A stretch of 64,000 bases of DNA, from contig CAWBOT010000004.1 of NCBI GenBank assembly GCA_963790505.1, forward strand, positions 558,001 through 622,000, read 5' to 3'. Position numbers and translations under genes: made by a program. This document shows positions 43,358 to 52,229 of the stretch, one piece after another. The stretch comes from Acidisarcina sp963790505 (GTDB lineage: Bacteria; Acidobacteriota; Terriglobia; Terriglobales; Acidobacteriaceae). The notes under the pieces were generated by a model. It searched no databases, was not told where the DNA came from, and worked only from the letters and a program-made list of their open reading frames with translations. The first letter of the stretch is position 1. Every line of letters begins with the position of its first letter.

Positions 43358-44353
43358 TCAGCTCAGAACCTGCTTAGTTCCACCCCGCCAGCTGGCATAG
43401 GCGGCATCGAGGATGCGCTGGTTATGCAGGCCATCGCTGCCTGGGGCCAGGTATTTCCCCTTACCCTCGATTTCAGCTGAGAAGGAATCCAGCATCTTCG
43501 TGTAAGCGTCGGCGTTGGAAACTCTGGCACGCTCGGCGACTTCGCCTTTACGGTAGCGGATTAGTTCGACGTCGTGGTCGACGGTCATGCCGTTTTCGCA
43601 AACGAGCAGGCCCTGTTCGCCGGTGATCTCTATGAGGGAACGATATTCGCCGCGGGTGGTGACGGTGACCGAACCCATCGCGCCGCTTGTGAAATCGAGG
43701 GCGACGACGGCGTGGGATTCGACCGCTCCCGAGTCGGAGTCAGTGTGCGCGAGAGTGCCGACCTCAGCGACGGTGTCGCCGCCCAGCACGAAGCGCAGAG
43801 CGTCGATGCAGTGAATGGCGACGTCGCCGATGGGACCGCCCAGCGCCAGGGTAGGGTCGTAGATCCATTGGCGCGGGCTGCGCTCAGCGGCATAGCAGAA
43901 CTGGGAGTGGGCGAGGACCGGCTTGCCGATGCGACCCTCGGCGATCCAATCTCGCATTAACTGCGTGCTGGCGTTGTAGCGCATGTTCTGCGCGACGCCA
44001 AAGGCGACGCCCGCCTTCGCCTGCGCGGCAAGCATCGTTTCGACCTCCGCTGCGCTCATGGCCAGCGGCTTCTCGCACAACACTGGTTTGCCATTCGCAA
44101 GGGCCAGCAATACATCGTGCAGATGAAGCGAGTCGGGGGAGGCAACGAAGACCGCGTCGATCTCGGGCGATGAGCACAAGGCTTCGGGTGTATCGAAGAC
44201 ATGCGGGATAGCAAAATCACGCGCGTTTGCGTGGGCTTTGGCGATGTCCCGCCGCCAGAGTCCGATCAGCCGCGAGTCTTGCGATGCGGCGAATGCGGGC
44301 ACGAGGCGCTTCGCCGCATGGTGCCCAAAGCCGAGAATGCCGTAGCGAATCAT
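43358..44353 (-). CDS. Gfo/Idh/MocA family oxidoreductase
   Basis: 331 residues. The N-terminal Rossmann domain begins YGILGFGHHAAKRLVPAF. The cofactor/catalytic motif EKP is in VLCEKPLAMSAAEVETML, and the C-terminal substrate domain contains GGPIGDVAIHCIDALRFVLG with the catalytic Asp/His pair. It should oxidise or reduce a sugar or inositol-type substrate with NAD(P). The substrate cannot be predicted. Its stop abuts the pentad-repeat gene with no gap, and the PPIase gene is upstream. Confidence 0.9.
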   Translation of the reverse strand: MIRYGILGFGHHAAKRLVPAFAASQDSRLIGLWRRDIAKAHANARDFAIPHVFDTPEALCSSPEIDAVFVASPDSLHLHDVLLALANGKPVLCEKPLAMSAAEVETMLAAQAKAGVAFGVAQNMRYNASTQLMRDWIAEGRIGKPVLAHSQFCYAAERSPRQWIYDPTLALGGPIGDVAIHCIDALRFVLGGDTVAEVGTLAHTDSDSGAVESHAVVALDFTSGAMGSVTVTTRGEYRSLIEITGEQGLLVCENGMTVDHDVELIRYRKGEVAERARVSNADAYTKMLDSFSAEIEGKGKYLAPGSDGLHNQRILDAAYASWRGGTKQVLS

Positions 44354-44365
44354 CTTCTCTAAGTC

Positions 44366-45487
44366 CTACTGAGCGCCGTTCTTGAAGATCTCTTCGGCGA
44401 AGTAATTTTCGACATGCGCCTGGTCGCGCAACATCTCAAGATAGGCGTTCTTGAGCAGGGTGGAACGTTCCTGCCGCAGTTCAGCCCGGATGGTCTGCTG
44501 CACACGGGGATCGTTCAAGGCGCGCTGTCCGGCCGCTTCGTGGTCGAGGAGCTTGAAGATGACATAGAAGGCGACCCGCTTCGAGCCTGGGGCATCGGGC
44601 ACGGCAATCACCGGGGTGATCTGCCCGACCTTCAGCTTTTGGATCGCCTCGAAGACATCGGGGCGATTGCGTAACTGCGATTCCAGAATTCCACCGAGAT
44701 CGCCGCCGTTGCTGGCGGTGTTCGGGTCCTCGGAAAAGTTTGCGGCGAGGGTGCCGAAGTCTTCGCCGCTCTCCAGGCGGCCATGAAGGCCGTCAATCTT
44801 CTTCCTGGCTTCAACGTCATTGGCAGCCTTGCTGTTCTGCATGTTGATCGGCTGTTGCTGCTGAGCGGGCGCAGGCTGCGGGGTCACCACGATCTGCGCC
44901 ATGTGATAGCGCGGCTCGATGAGGTCGAAGTCGGCCTTATGGGCGTTGTAGTAATTCGAGATGTCGGCGTCGGTGATGTTGATTTTGGAGTTGATCTCTT
45001 TGTTGAAGAGCTTTTCCTGGGTCTTGTTCCGGCGAATCTCCTTTTTCAGGTCGTCGAGCGTCAGGTGCTGGCTCTTCAGCTTTTGGTCAAACTCTTCCTG
45101 GGTATAGGGAGCTTTGAACTCGGCGAGCTTGGTATCGACTTCATCATCGCTCGCGGTAAGGTTGAGCTTGGCGGCGCGCTGGTCGACGATCTCTTCGTCG
45201 ATCTGTTCGCGGACGACGTTCAGACGCACGTTATCCGCCTGGTCCTTGGGGGGTTCCTGCTTGGAGTCTCCCAGATTGGTCCGGTAGAGGGTCTCCATCT
45301 CCGAGCGCATGATGGGCTTGCCGTTGACCATGGCCACTACGTCGGGCCCATGCTCGCGCTTGCAACCCGCAACTCCGGCGGCGATCACGATCAGGCCGAC
45401 GACGCCGAGGATACTTCGATGTCCGCTCGTCAACGAATGCAACGCGGGCAGACTTTGCTTGCTCGTACCAACAGATCGACCGTACAA
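44366..45487 (-). CDS. SurA/PrsA-like peptidyl-prolyl isomerase lipoprotein
   Basis: 373 residues. A signal region ends in the lipobox AAGVAGC. A SurA-type chaperone domain (about 50-190) with VAMVNGKPIMRSEMETLYRT precedes a PPIC parvulin domain with GEDFGTLAANFSEDPNTASN and GGDLGGILESQLRNRPDVFE. C-terminal helices close the protein. It probably assists folding of outer-membrane proteins in the periplasm. It lies next to a DsbA-like lipoprotein and LptD, the usual neighbourhood for SurA-type factors. Confidence 0.9.
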   Translation of the reverse strand: MYGRSVGTSKQSLPALHSLTSGHRSILGVVGLIVIAAGVAGCKREHGPDVVAMVNGKPIMRSEMETLYRTNLGDSKQEPPKDQADNVRLNVVREQIDEEIVDQRAAKLNLTASDDEVDTKLAEFKAPYTQEEFDQKLKSQHLTLDDLKKEIRRNKTQEKLFNKEINSKINITDADISNYYNAHKADFDLIEPRYHMAQIVVTPQPAPAQQQQPINMQNSKAANDVEARKKIDGLHGRLESGEDFGTLAANFSEDPNTASNGGDLGGILESQLRNRPDVFEAIQKLKVGQITPVIAVPDAPGSKRVAFYVIFKLLDHEAAGQRALNDPRVQQTIRAELRQERSTLLKNAYLEMLRDQAHVENYFAEEIFKNGAQ

Positions 45488-45516
45488 AAGCTTTCTCCTC
45501 GGGGATTGATCCCGCG

Positions 45517-46497
45517 CTAATTTCCAGTTGGCGGCTTGGATGGACCAGGCGCCGATGGCGCCGGGCTGGCGACGGGAGGTTTCAGTCCTTCCGCTTCGAG
45601 CGCGCGATCAATCGCGGCCCAAACCTCCTCGATTGGTTGAGCGCCGGAAATACGCTCACCGTTGATGAAGAGCGTCGGCGTGCCGTCGATGTTCAAGTGA
45701 TCGGCCTCTTTCATCGAGGCGACGACGGCGCCATTGTCCTGCTTCTGCAGGCAGGCGTCGAGCGTAACGGCATTCAGCTTCTGTTTCGCGCCTTCAGCGC
45801 GGGCGATGCGGTCAAGGGCGGCATTGGCCTTGGCGGGATCGCGGTCCGTTCCACTGACTTCGTCGCCGTGGCTGTGCACGTAGTCGACAAAGGACCAGTA
45901 CGCAGCCCCATTTTGGTCGGCGAGGCAGTTTGCGTCTACCGAAGCATGCATCGCCCAGGGATGGATCTCGACCAGGGGGTCGTCCTTATAGACAAATTTC
46001 ACCAAACCCTTGTAATGCTCCGCAGTCTGCGGAAAGAGCTGTTGGTGCATGCGCGCGCAGTAAGGGCATTCCAGATCATCGAAGTTGACGATGGTTACCT
46101 TGGCCGTCTCGGAGCCGCGCACCGGCCGGTTCGCCAGTTGCGCTACATTGGCTGGGTCCTTGGTCAGGTCAAACTTCTGCATCCGAGCGAGGGTCGTTCC
46201 GTCCTGAGACAACAGAAAATCGACGACCGCCGGCTTCGCCCCGGGTTTTGAGGGCAGAGAGAAGGTAATTGGCACGGTGTCGTATCCGGCGAAGGCGCTT
46301 TTGGTCCGGGTACCTACCGACACCACGTATTCTGACGGCACCTGCAGTTGCGAACGAACCAGCAGTTCAATGCGGCGGTCGAGCTTCGGATCGATCGCGG
46401 CAGTTGGGGCGGAACTTTGGGCTTTGCAGCCCGAAGCGGCCATTGCTACCAGACAGCAGAGCAGGAACCGGCCCAGAAGATATCGACGGGGAAACAC
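45517..46497 (-). CDS. DsbA/DsbG-like thioredoxin-fold lipoprotein
   Basis: 326 residues from the GTG at 46497, chosen for the Shine-Dalgarno AAGGTGG; the frame remains open to 46533. A lipobox AASGC marks lipidation near residue 24. An N-terminal domain of about 100 residues precedes the thioredoxin fold, with VTIVNFDDLECPYCARMHQQ (active site CPYC) and cis-Pro in NIDGTPTLFINGE. The Thioredoxin_4/DsbA type is clear. With the neighbouring PPIase and LptD it suggests disulfide formation in outer-membrane proteins such as LptD. Confidence 0.88.
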   Translation of the reverse strand: MFPRRYLLGRFLLCCLVAMAASGCKAQSSAPTAAIDPKLDRRIELLVRSQLQVPSEYVVSVGTRTKSAFAGYDTVPITFSLPSKPGAKPAVVDFLLSQDGTTLARMQKFDLTKDPANVAQLANRPVRGSETAKVTIVNFDDLECPYCARMHQQLFPQTAEHYKGLVKFVYKDDPLVEIHPWAMHASVDANCLADQNGAAYWSFVDYVHSHGDEVSGTDRDPAKANAALDRIARAEGAKQKLNAVTLDACLQKQDNGAVVASMKEADHLNIDGTPTLFINGERISGAQPIEEVWAAIDRALEAEGLKPPVASPAPSAPGPSKPPTGN

Positions 46498-46632
46498 GCA
46501 AACCACCTTTCGCGGCGCGCCCAGCGGGCACACGTCTGATTATCGCATTTCACGGCCCCACATCCCGGCGGCAACGCACCGGCAGAAGCCCCGAATGTAA
46601 GACTGTTTGTCGCGGAATTGCGTGAACCGGGG

Positions 46633-49149
46633 TTAGAAAATCCGGACGGCGCGACGAAGATTGCCGGCGGTTCCGACGCCGGCGAGGGTAAAGCTGAACA
46701 AGTATTGATTTTCGTTGCGGACCGAGCCCAGATCATACCGCCGGTACTCGGCGCTAAAACCGCAGCAATCCCAGTTGTACGTTGCCTCGACACCGGCGAA
46801 CTGGACGTTGCCCTGCACGAAGTCGTAGCCGGCATTCGTCGCTACGCCGAAGCCGCGGCGGGTCGGGCTGCCGTACGAGAAGAGAAAGCGCATCTGGTTG
46901 AAGTTGGTGACTGCCTGGGTGACGTTCTCAACCGAGGTCGGCGCGGACAAAACGTTGAGCTTGAAGTCTCCGATCCCGAAGTAGAAATTCGAGTGGCGGT
47001 ATCCGGCGAAGACGTTGCTGGAGTTGATCCGGCCTGTTTTGGTGTCGTAATCAAGGTCCCATTCAACATCGGTGGCTGAGGTCGTCCGCAGCCGCAGCCG
47101 AGAAATGACCGGCGAGTAGTCGCGAGGGCCATCAAGAAAAGCGGCGCCGGTGAAATCGAGGGTGGTGGTCAACACATTGCGTTCGTCCGGTATGACCGCG
47201 CCGCCGAAGTTGGGATTAAAAAAATACTTCTGCGCTACCGTCCATGTCAGCCAGTCGACGGTGCCGCCGCCACAGATTCCGTCGGCAGTCTGGGGCTCAT
47301 CGTCGCGGCAGGGGTGGGCCTTCCGATGACGCACAAAGAGCCGTTGAGTCAAGGCATATTCGAGTTCGTTGGTATTGCTGGCAACATCGATCTCGTCGAA
47401 GCGCAGTACGGAATTAAAGTTGTTAATTCCGGTCACGTACCGATAGTGGATGTCAGGTTCGATCGTGTGCCGCACGTCTCCGCCGAGCAGCTTCTCCAGC
47501 CACGGCGCAGAGAAATCGCGCTGTATGACAGGCGGCCGGATGTCGACCTGGGCCTCGAAATCGGTGCGATTGAGGCCCTCGCCGTTGAGAGTTGGCGAGA
47601 TTCCGCCTTCAAGCAGCATCGGTAGCTGTTCGGACTTTGAATAGAAGGTCTCCCGCCCGGCCACCTCGGGCCGAAAATTCCATCCGCCGAGCTGGAAAGG
47701 AAGGGCCAGATGCGGATACAGGTCGAGACGAAAGGCGTTGCGGGCGTGGAAGAGCGGCTCGGAGCGGGTGAGGACGTCCATCGAAGAGGTAAAGCCCCAG
47801 AGAAACGGGGTGCCTTTCAGGGGATGATCGACGGCCTCAGCTTCCAGGGCAGGCAGATGAAGGATGCGGATTTCGTCGCCCGCAGTGTCACTCTGAAAAC
47901 TCTGGTATCTGCCCAGATACACGCTCCCGAAAATGCCCCGGTCTTCATGTTGCGCGAACGCGTCCGACTTCACCTCGGAGTTGGTGGCGATGGCATAGTT
48001 TTCTTCAAAGGCCTGCCGGTAGACATAGGAGCTAAGATATTCGATGTCCGCAACCGCCCGGGTCTGGGGATCGAAATCATGCCGGCCGTTGAGGATGACG
48101 TCCTCGCCGCCTTGATTGGTGGGGGGCACGCCTGGCTCGCCCGAGGGAAGTCCCCGATCGAGCAAAGCGTGAAAGTTTATGGTCAGGAAGTCCTGGTTCC
48201 GGCCGCGATAGCGGAACTCAGCGCGTGGCGCGAATCCGCGCTTGGAATAGTATTCCGACCCGAAGGTGAGGTCGGTGCTGCGGTTGATCGCCCAGTAGAT
48301 TTGTTCTCCCAGAATCCAACCCTTGGTCGACGAATTCCCAAAGGTTGGGATCAGAAAGCCGGTCTGCCGGCTTTCCGAGTTCACCCCGTGGGTAACATAC
48401 GGAAAGAAAAAGAGTGGAACATGCAGCAGCGTGAACCACGAGTTCCTCGCCTTCGCCTTGCCGTCAGAGACGTCAATTTTCGAAGAGAGCAGGAGCCAGT
48501 CGGGGTCGGGAAGGCGGCACGAGGTCATGGAACCATGGAGCACGCGATAGCGTTCGGGACCGTCTTTGAAGACCTCGCTGCCGGTAAACAGAAAGGGGTT
48601 GCTGGTGGTATAGAACTTAGCGTTGGTAGAGGCGACGGGACGCACACCGATCGATCCCGAGACCTCGAAAAAATGCCCAGTCTCGCGATCGAGGTTCATC
48701 GTGCCATGGGTTGCGTCGATGAGCTCATCGTCGGGGCCGCCTTCCAGATGCAAATGCCCAGTGGCTTCGACTTCACTGGTTGCCTCGTTGTAGGTGACCT
48801 TGTCCGCGCGCACGATGTAGTCGCGGTAGTGAATCTCGACCTCGCCGGAGAGCGTCCATATGTCGCCGCGCTTGCCCTGTTCTCGGGCCGCGATCTTTAC
48901 GGGAACTCCCTGTTCGAGGGCGGGAACGACCTGGGCGACGGGAATCTGATCCGGGTGCGCTTCGTCAGGGAGCGGTTCCTGCGCCGCGCTTTGAGGCGCG
49001 GTGTGTTCCGAGGCGGCAACAGGGGGAAACTGTTTCGCCAACGTCTGCGCCCAAAGCTGCGGATGACACAGGCAGCACAGCGTGATACACCAACAAAAGC
49101 GGGCTGTCATTCTTATCGGAGCATCTTCACGTTTACGGTGGTTCAGCAT
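46633..49149 (-). CDS. lptD: LPS-assembly outer-membrane protein LptD
   Basis: 838 residues. A signal peptide (FCWCITLCCLCHPQLWAQ) is followed by an OstA/LptA-like N-terminal domain with DIWTLSGEVEIHYRDYIVRA and TSEVEATGHLHLEGGPDDEL. The large C-terminal barrel contains SWFTLLHVPLFFFPYVTHGV and NSESRQTGFLIPTFGNSSTK, an LptD hallmark. The start could also be an ATG at 49110. It inserts lipopolysaccharide into the outer leaflet with LptE, so this organism makes an LPS-bearing outer membrane. Confidence 0.93.
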   Translation of the reverse strand: MLNHRKREDAPIRMTARFCWCITLCCLCHPQLWAQTLAKQFPPVAASEHTAPQSAAQEPLPDEAHPDQIPVAQVVPALEQGVPVKIAAREQGKRGDIWTLSGEVEIHYRDYIVRADKVTYNEATSEVEATGHLHLEGGPDDELIDATHGTMNLDRETGHFFEVSGSIGVRPVASTNAKFYTTSNPFLFTGSEVFKDGPERYRVLHGSMTSCRLPDPDWLLLSSKIDVSDGKAKARNSWFTLLHVPLFFFPYVTHGVNSESRQTGFLIPTFGNSSTKGWILGEQIYWAINRSTDLTFGSEYYSKRGFAPRAEFRYRGRNQDFLTINFHALLDRGLPSGEPGVPPTNQGGEDVILNGRHDFDPQTRAVADIEYLSSYVYRQAFEENYAIATNSEVKSDAFAQHEDRGIFGSVYLGRYQSFQSDTAGDEIRILHLPALEAEAVDHPLKGTPFLWGFTSSMDVLTRSEPLFHARNAFRLDLYPHLALPFQLGGWNFRPEVAGRETFYSKSEQLPMLLEGGISPTLNGEGLNRTDFEAQVDIRPPVIQRDFSAPWLEKLLGGDVRHTIEPDIHYRYVTGINNFNSVLRFDEIDVASNTNELEYALTQRLFVRHRKAHPCRDDEPQTADGICGGGTVDWLTWTVAQKYFFNPNFGGAVIPDERNVLTTTLDFTGAAFLDGPRDYSPVISRLRLRTTSATDVEWDLDYDTKTGRINSSNVFAGYRHSNFYFGIGDFKLNVLSAPTSVENVTQAVTNFNQMRFLFSYGSPTRRGFGVATNAGYDFVQGNVQFAGVEATYNWDCCGFSAEYRRYDLGSVRNENQYLFSFTLAGVGTAGNLRRAVRIF

Positions 49150-49394
49150 TATTTTTCGGTGCCGCTATGCCCTTAACGCAAGAGGCGCGCTGCTTGCCAC
49201 CCTTGGCTTACGCCCACAGTGAAATGCTCTGGAGCGACTTCAGAATAGCAAAGCAACACCGGAGAGAAGGCGAGAGCCTCACATTGAGCAACCCAGAGGA
49301 ATTGAAGTGAGTTCGTTATCATCGGGCGCCGAACGGGACTCGCCTCCCGAGCTCCCCTGCAGATTGGAAGCAGGAAGCCAATCATCGCCTGGCA

Positions 49395-50588
49395 GTGCAT
49401 CGCGCCCGGCGTGGCGGCCGCGCCGCCCTGCAGGCGGCTCTTCCGGGGATGGAAGAAGCTGTCGACACAGAGGCGCCTGCCTCCCAACCCAAGACCAGGA
49501 GCGTGGCTGCACGGGTAGCCGCTCGCTACGCCCAAGCACCGACCTATAGCGAAATGCTCGCGCACGAGGCGCGGAATGCGGCGCGTGCCGCGGAAGCGGC
49601 GGCCGTCGCGGCCGGTGAAGCGCGCGACGCGGCTCAGGCCATCCTCGTCGGCCTGGATGCCGAGATGCACGATATCGAAGGGGAGAGCGTCGATCCGCAG
49701 GCGTCGTCGGCCCATCGTCAATCTCGTCTGTCGCCCGCGACGCACGAGGCTCCCGTGCCGGAGCAGAGATCGCGGCCTTTCATAACCGAAGCGAGCGAGG
49801 ATGGCGATTTTGAGCACATGGAGGAGTTGACCGCGCCGGTACAGCCGCTGCCGGCAAACCTGCTCGAATTTCCCCGCGAACTAATCGCGACCCGGAAGGC
49901 GCGTCCACGCCTGGCAGAGGGCCCGTTGCGCGAAGAGTACGACCGCGACGCGGCCCGATCGCAGCTGCGCATTTTTGAAGTTGCGCCGGAGACCATCTCG
50001 ACCGAGCCGATCGTGGAACCGGTGCTGCCGGAGTGGTCGCAGATTCGGCTCGACTCGCTCGCAGAGGCGCATCCAGCCTCTACGCGAAGCTACAGCCGGG
50101 TCCGCGATAGTCACGCTGCACCTGGTCCGAACTCAACTGCGCCGGCGACGAGCGAGAGCGCCAGCCTTGATTTGCCGCTCCAGGTCGCGCCGCTCGAAGA
50201 CCGCGTGATGGCCGGTCTCGTCGATGGGGCCCTGATTATCGCGGGATTTCTGGTATTCGTTCTGGTCTTTGCCGCCTGCACAGCGCATCCGCCGGTTGGC
50301 AAACCGGCACAAGTGGGCGCCGCGCTCGCGCTCCTTGCCTTCGCGGCGATTTATCAAGTGCTTTTCTTCAACTTTGGCAGCGATACGCCGGGGATGCGCT
50401 ACGCGAAGATCGCGCTATGTACCTTTGACGACGAGAATCCCACTCGCCAGACCATGCGCCGCCGCCTGGGCGCAGTCTTGCTCTCGGCAAGCCCGATGGG
50501 TCTGGGAATTTTATGGGCGTTCTTTGACGACGACCGCCTCGGCTGGCACGACCGCATCAGCCGGACTTATCAGCGGAGCTACAGGTAA
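49395..50588 (+). CDS. RDD-family membrane protein with long N-terminal region, probably frameshifted near its start
   Basis: The C-terminal RDD domain (about 265-397) begins LPLQVAPLEDRVMAGLVDGA, includes FNFGSDTPGMRYAKIALCTF and ends WHDRISRTYQRSY. Two helices fall at about 276-300 and 312-330. The N-terminal 250 residues are Ala/Glu-rich with SVAARVAARYAQAPTYSEML, typical of acidobacterial RDD proteins. The likely true start is the GTG at 49307 (Shine-Dalgarno AGAGGA), encoding SSLSSGAERDSPPELP. Removing one T at 49358 joins this to ADWKQEANHRLAVHRARRGG in the present frame. Function is unknown; RDD proteins are proposed transporters. Confidence 0.8.
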   Translation: MHRARRGGRAALQAALPGMEEAVDTEAPASQPKTRSVAARVAARYAQAPTYSEMLAHEARNAARAAEAAAVAAGEARDAAQAILVGLDAEMHDIEGESVDPQASSAHRQSRLSPATHEAPVPEQRSRPFITEASEDGDFEHMEELTAPVQPLPANLLEFPRELIATRKARPRLAEGPLREEYDRDAARSQLRIFEVAPETISTEPIVEPVLPEWSQIRLDSLAEAHPASTRSYSRVRDSHAAPGPNSTAPATSESASLDLPLQVAPLEDRVMAGLVDGALIIAGFLVFVLVFAACTAHPPVGKPAQVGAALALLAFAAIYQVLFFNFGSDTPGMRYAKIALCTFDDENPTRQTMRRRLGAVLLSASPMGLGILWAFFDDDRLGWHDRISRTYQRSYR

Positions 50589-50603
50589 GCAAGCACGAGA
50601 CTG

Positions 50604-51218
50604 CTACTTGCACGCCGGGTCGTCGATGGCGGCTATGCGTTCCGACAGCTTCACTACCGTCCCGTCACTGCCCAGCTGATACCGCAGGTCGAAGCACTCG
50701 ACGGGCGGGACGTCGGTGTGGCCATTGAGGTCGATTAACAGGTGCCGCCCATCGAGCCAGCTCATAACGTTGAAGTAAGCATGGCCCGCTGCGAGCTGCT
50801 TTGCCTTCAGGTCGGAAGCGGAGATGCGCTCGCCGATATCGATGCATTTCAGAGTGGCGGTCTCGAAAAGGTATGCCTCGGTGACGTTGCTGCCAAGATT
50901 GTTCTGAACGAAGAAAAACGATCCGTCCGGAGACCACCCGGCCGACAACGTCCGCGTAACATCGAGAATTTTCTGTGGGCGCCCGGTCTTAACCTCTTTC
51001 AGCCAAAGTTCAGCCGATCGGCCGGGAGACGCGGCCACCGCCGCGCCGTAGAGAAGGTGCGATCCGTCCGGTGACGACAAGCTCTTGATCGGGCCGAAAG
51101 GCAGTTCAAGCCTGCGACCTCGTGTCGACGAGACGCTAGCGAATGCAAGAGCTGCTATCGATAGCAGAAAAGGAAACAACAGCAAGGGCAACGCTGAATG
51201 GCGAGATAGCTTTCCCAT
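50604..51218 (-). CDS. Hypothetical exported protein with a WD40-like/PD40 segment
   Basis: 204 residues from the ATG at 51218. A signal peptide (LPLLLFPFLLSIAALAFA) is followed by beta-propeller-like segments, for example LPFGPIKSLSSPDGSHLLYG, TRTLSAGWSPDGSFFFVQNN and WLDGRHLLIDLNGHTDVPPV. Only two or three blades are present, so it must be a partial propeller or oligomerise. Cys169 and the penultimate Cys203 could form a disulfide. It is convergent with the RDD gene. No specific function can be assigned. Confidence 0.75.
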   Translation of the reverse strand: MGKLSRHSALPLLLFPFLLSIAALAFASVSSTRGRRLELPFGPIKSLSSPDGSHLLYGAAVAASPGRSAELWLKEVKTGRPQKILDVTRTLSAGWSPDGSFFFVQNNLGSNVTEAYLFETATLKCIDIGERISASDLKAKQLAAGHAYFNVMSWLDGRHLLIDLNGHTDVPPVECFDLRYQLGSDGTVVKLSERIAAIDDPACK

Positions 51219-51259
51219 CGGAATGGTATGGTTCAGGGGAATCCAAGAGATCCGTGCCC

Positions 51260-52156
51260 TTACCCGTTGCGCACGTGCTCGGCTGCCGCACCGGCGCCGA
51301 TGATTGCCAGCTCCGCGTTCTCCGGAATCACTTCCAGGGTGTAACTCTGCAGCGGACTCATCTTCACCATCTCCCAGAGGTCTTGTTTCAAGAGGCTGAG
51401 GTCGAGGCGGCTGATGTCGCGTCCGGTGAAGTAAAAGCGTCCCGGACCCTCGAGGTGGATCTGGGTCGCGGTAGCTGCAGCGAGCGCGCGATGCCATAGC
51501 TCGACGAACTGGACGCAACGCTTATCGCCTTTCTTGGCTGCCGCGAAGACTTCGTCCGGCTCCATATCCATGAAGCGCAGGCGCATCGCGCGATGGCCCA
51601 TGATGCCTTCGAGATGGCCCCGGCCGCCGCATCCGCAGTAATTCTCTTTCAGGTCGAGCGAGATCACGGTGTGGCCGCCTTCCCAAGGGCCTTCTGCATA
51701 GGGAAAGCGTCCGAAACCGATGCCGTTGCCGATCGTCCAGACGCGAACGAGTCGGTCCAGTTGCCCCTTAATTGCCGCCAGCCCTGCGGCCACGGCGTCG
51801 GCGTCGTTAAAGACATCCACGGTGTAGTTGCGGCCACGTTCCTGGAGAGTTTCCTCGATCCACTCGCCAATCTTGGCGCCTTTGAGCTGGCCCAGATTGG
51901 GTGAATCCTCGACGACGCCATTGCGGACGACGCCAGGAAGAGCGACGCCCACCGCGGCGATTTCGGTACCTTCGGGGACCAGTTTCACGATCTGATCGCA
52001 GATAATGTTGCACAAATCCTCGGAGGGAATCTCGACCAGACCGTCGAACTCCTCGCTGTCTTCGGGATACTCCCGCACAGCTCCGGCAATTTTGTGGTCT
52101 TCGATGAGGCCCGCCACTACGCGCTCGGCCATGACCACCCCGATGGTTCTCGCCAT
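51260..52156 (-). CDS. ROK-family sugar-kinase-like protein
   Basis: 298 residues from the ATG at 52156. It has the ROK layout with IAAVGVALPGVVRNGVVEDS, VDVFNDADAVAAGLAAIKG (catalytic Asp) and GNGIGFGRF. The zinc motif reads CGCGGRGHLE, where the usual third Cys of the ROK signature (CxCGxxGCxE) is His, a conservative ligand change. The N-terminal phosphate loop is weak compared with true kinases. It may be a glucokinase-like enzyme or a sugar-sensing ROK protein without a DNA-binding domain. sthA is 74 bases upstream on the same strand. Confidence 0.85.
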   Translation of the reverse strand: MARTIGVVMAERVVAGLIEDHKIAGAVREYPEDSEEFDGLVEIPSEDLCNIICDQIVKLVPEGTEIAAVGVALPGVVRNGVVEDSPNLGQLKGAKIGEWIEETLQERGRNYTVDVFNDADAVAAGLAAIKGQLDRLVRVWTIGNGIGFGRFPYAEGPWEGGHTVISLDLKENYCGCGGRGHLEGIMGHRAMRLRFMDMEPDEVFAAAKKGDKRCVQFVELWHRALAAATATQIHLEGPGRFYFTGRDISRLDLSLLKQDLWEMVKMSPLQSYTLEVIPENAELAIIGAGAAAEHVRNG

Positions 52157-52229
52157 ACTCAACCCCTCTTCGTTGCGGCTTACCGACGGACGACGCTCGA
52201 GCTACTGCGCTAGCCGCGCGCGCCGCTGC

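Noticed and set aside
47710..49176. 488-codon open frame on the plus strand opposite lptD
   Set aside because: It is an antisense frame in high-GC DNA. The lptD frame carries all recognisable motifs and the signal peptide.
49173..49817. 214-codon open frame on the minus strand opposite the RDD gene start
   Set aside because: Composition is Arg-rich and shadow-like with no motif; it overlaps the conserved plus-strand N-terminus.
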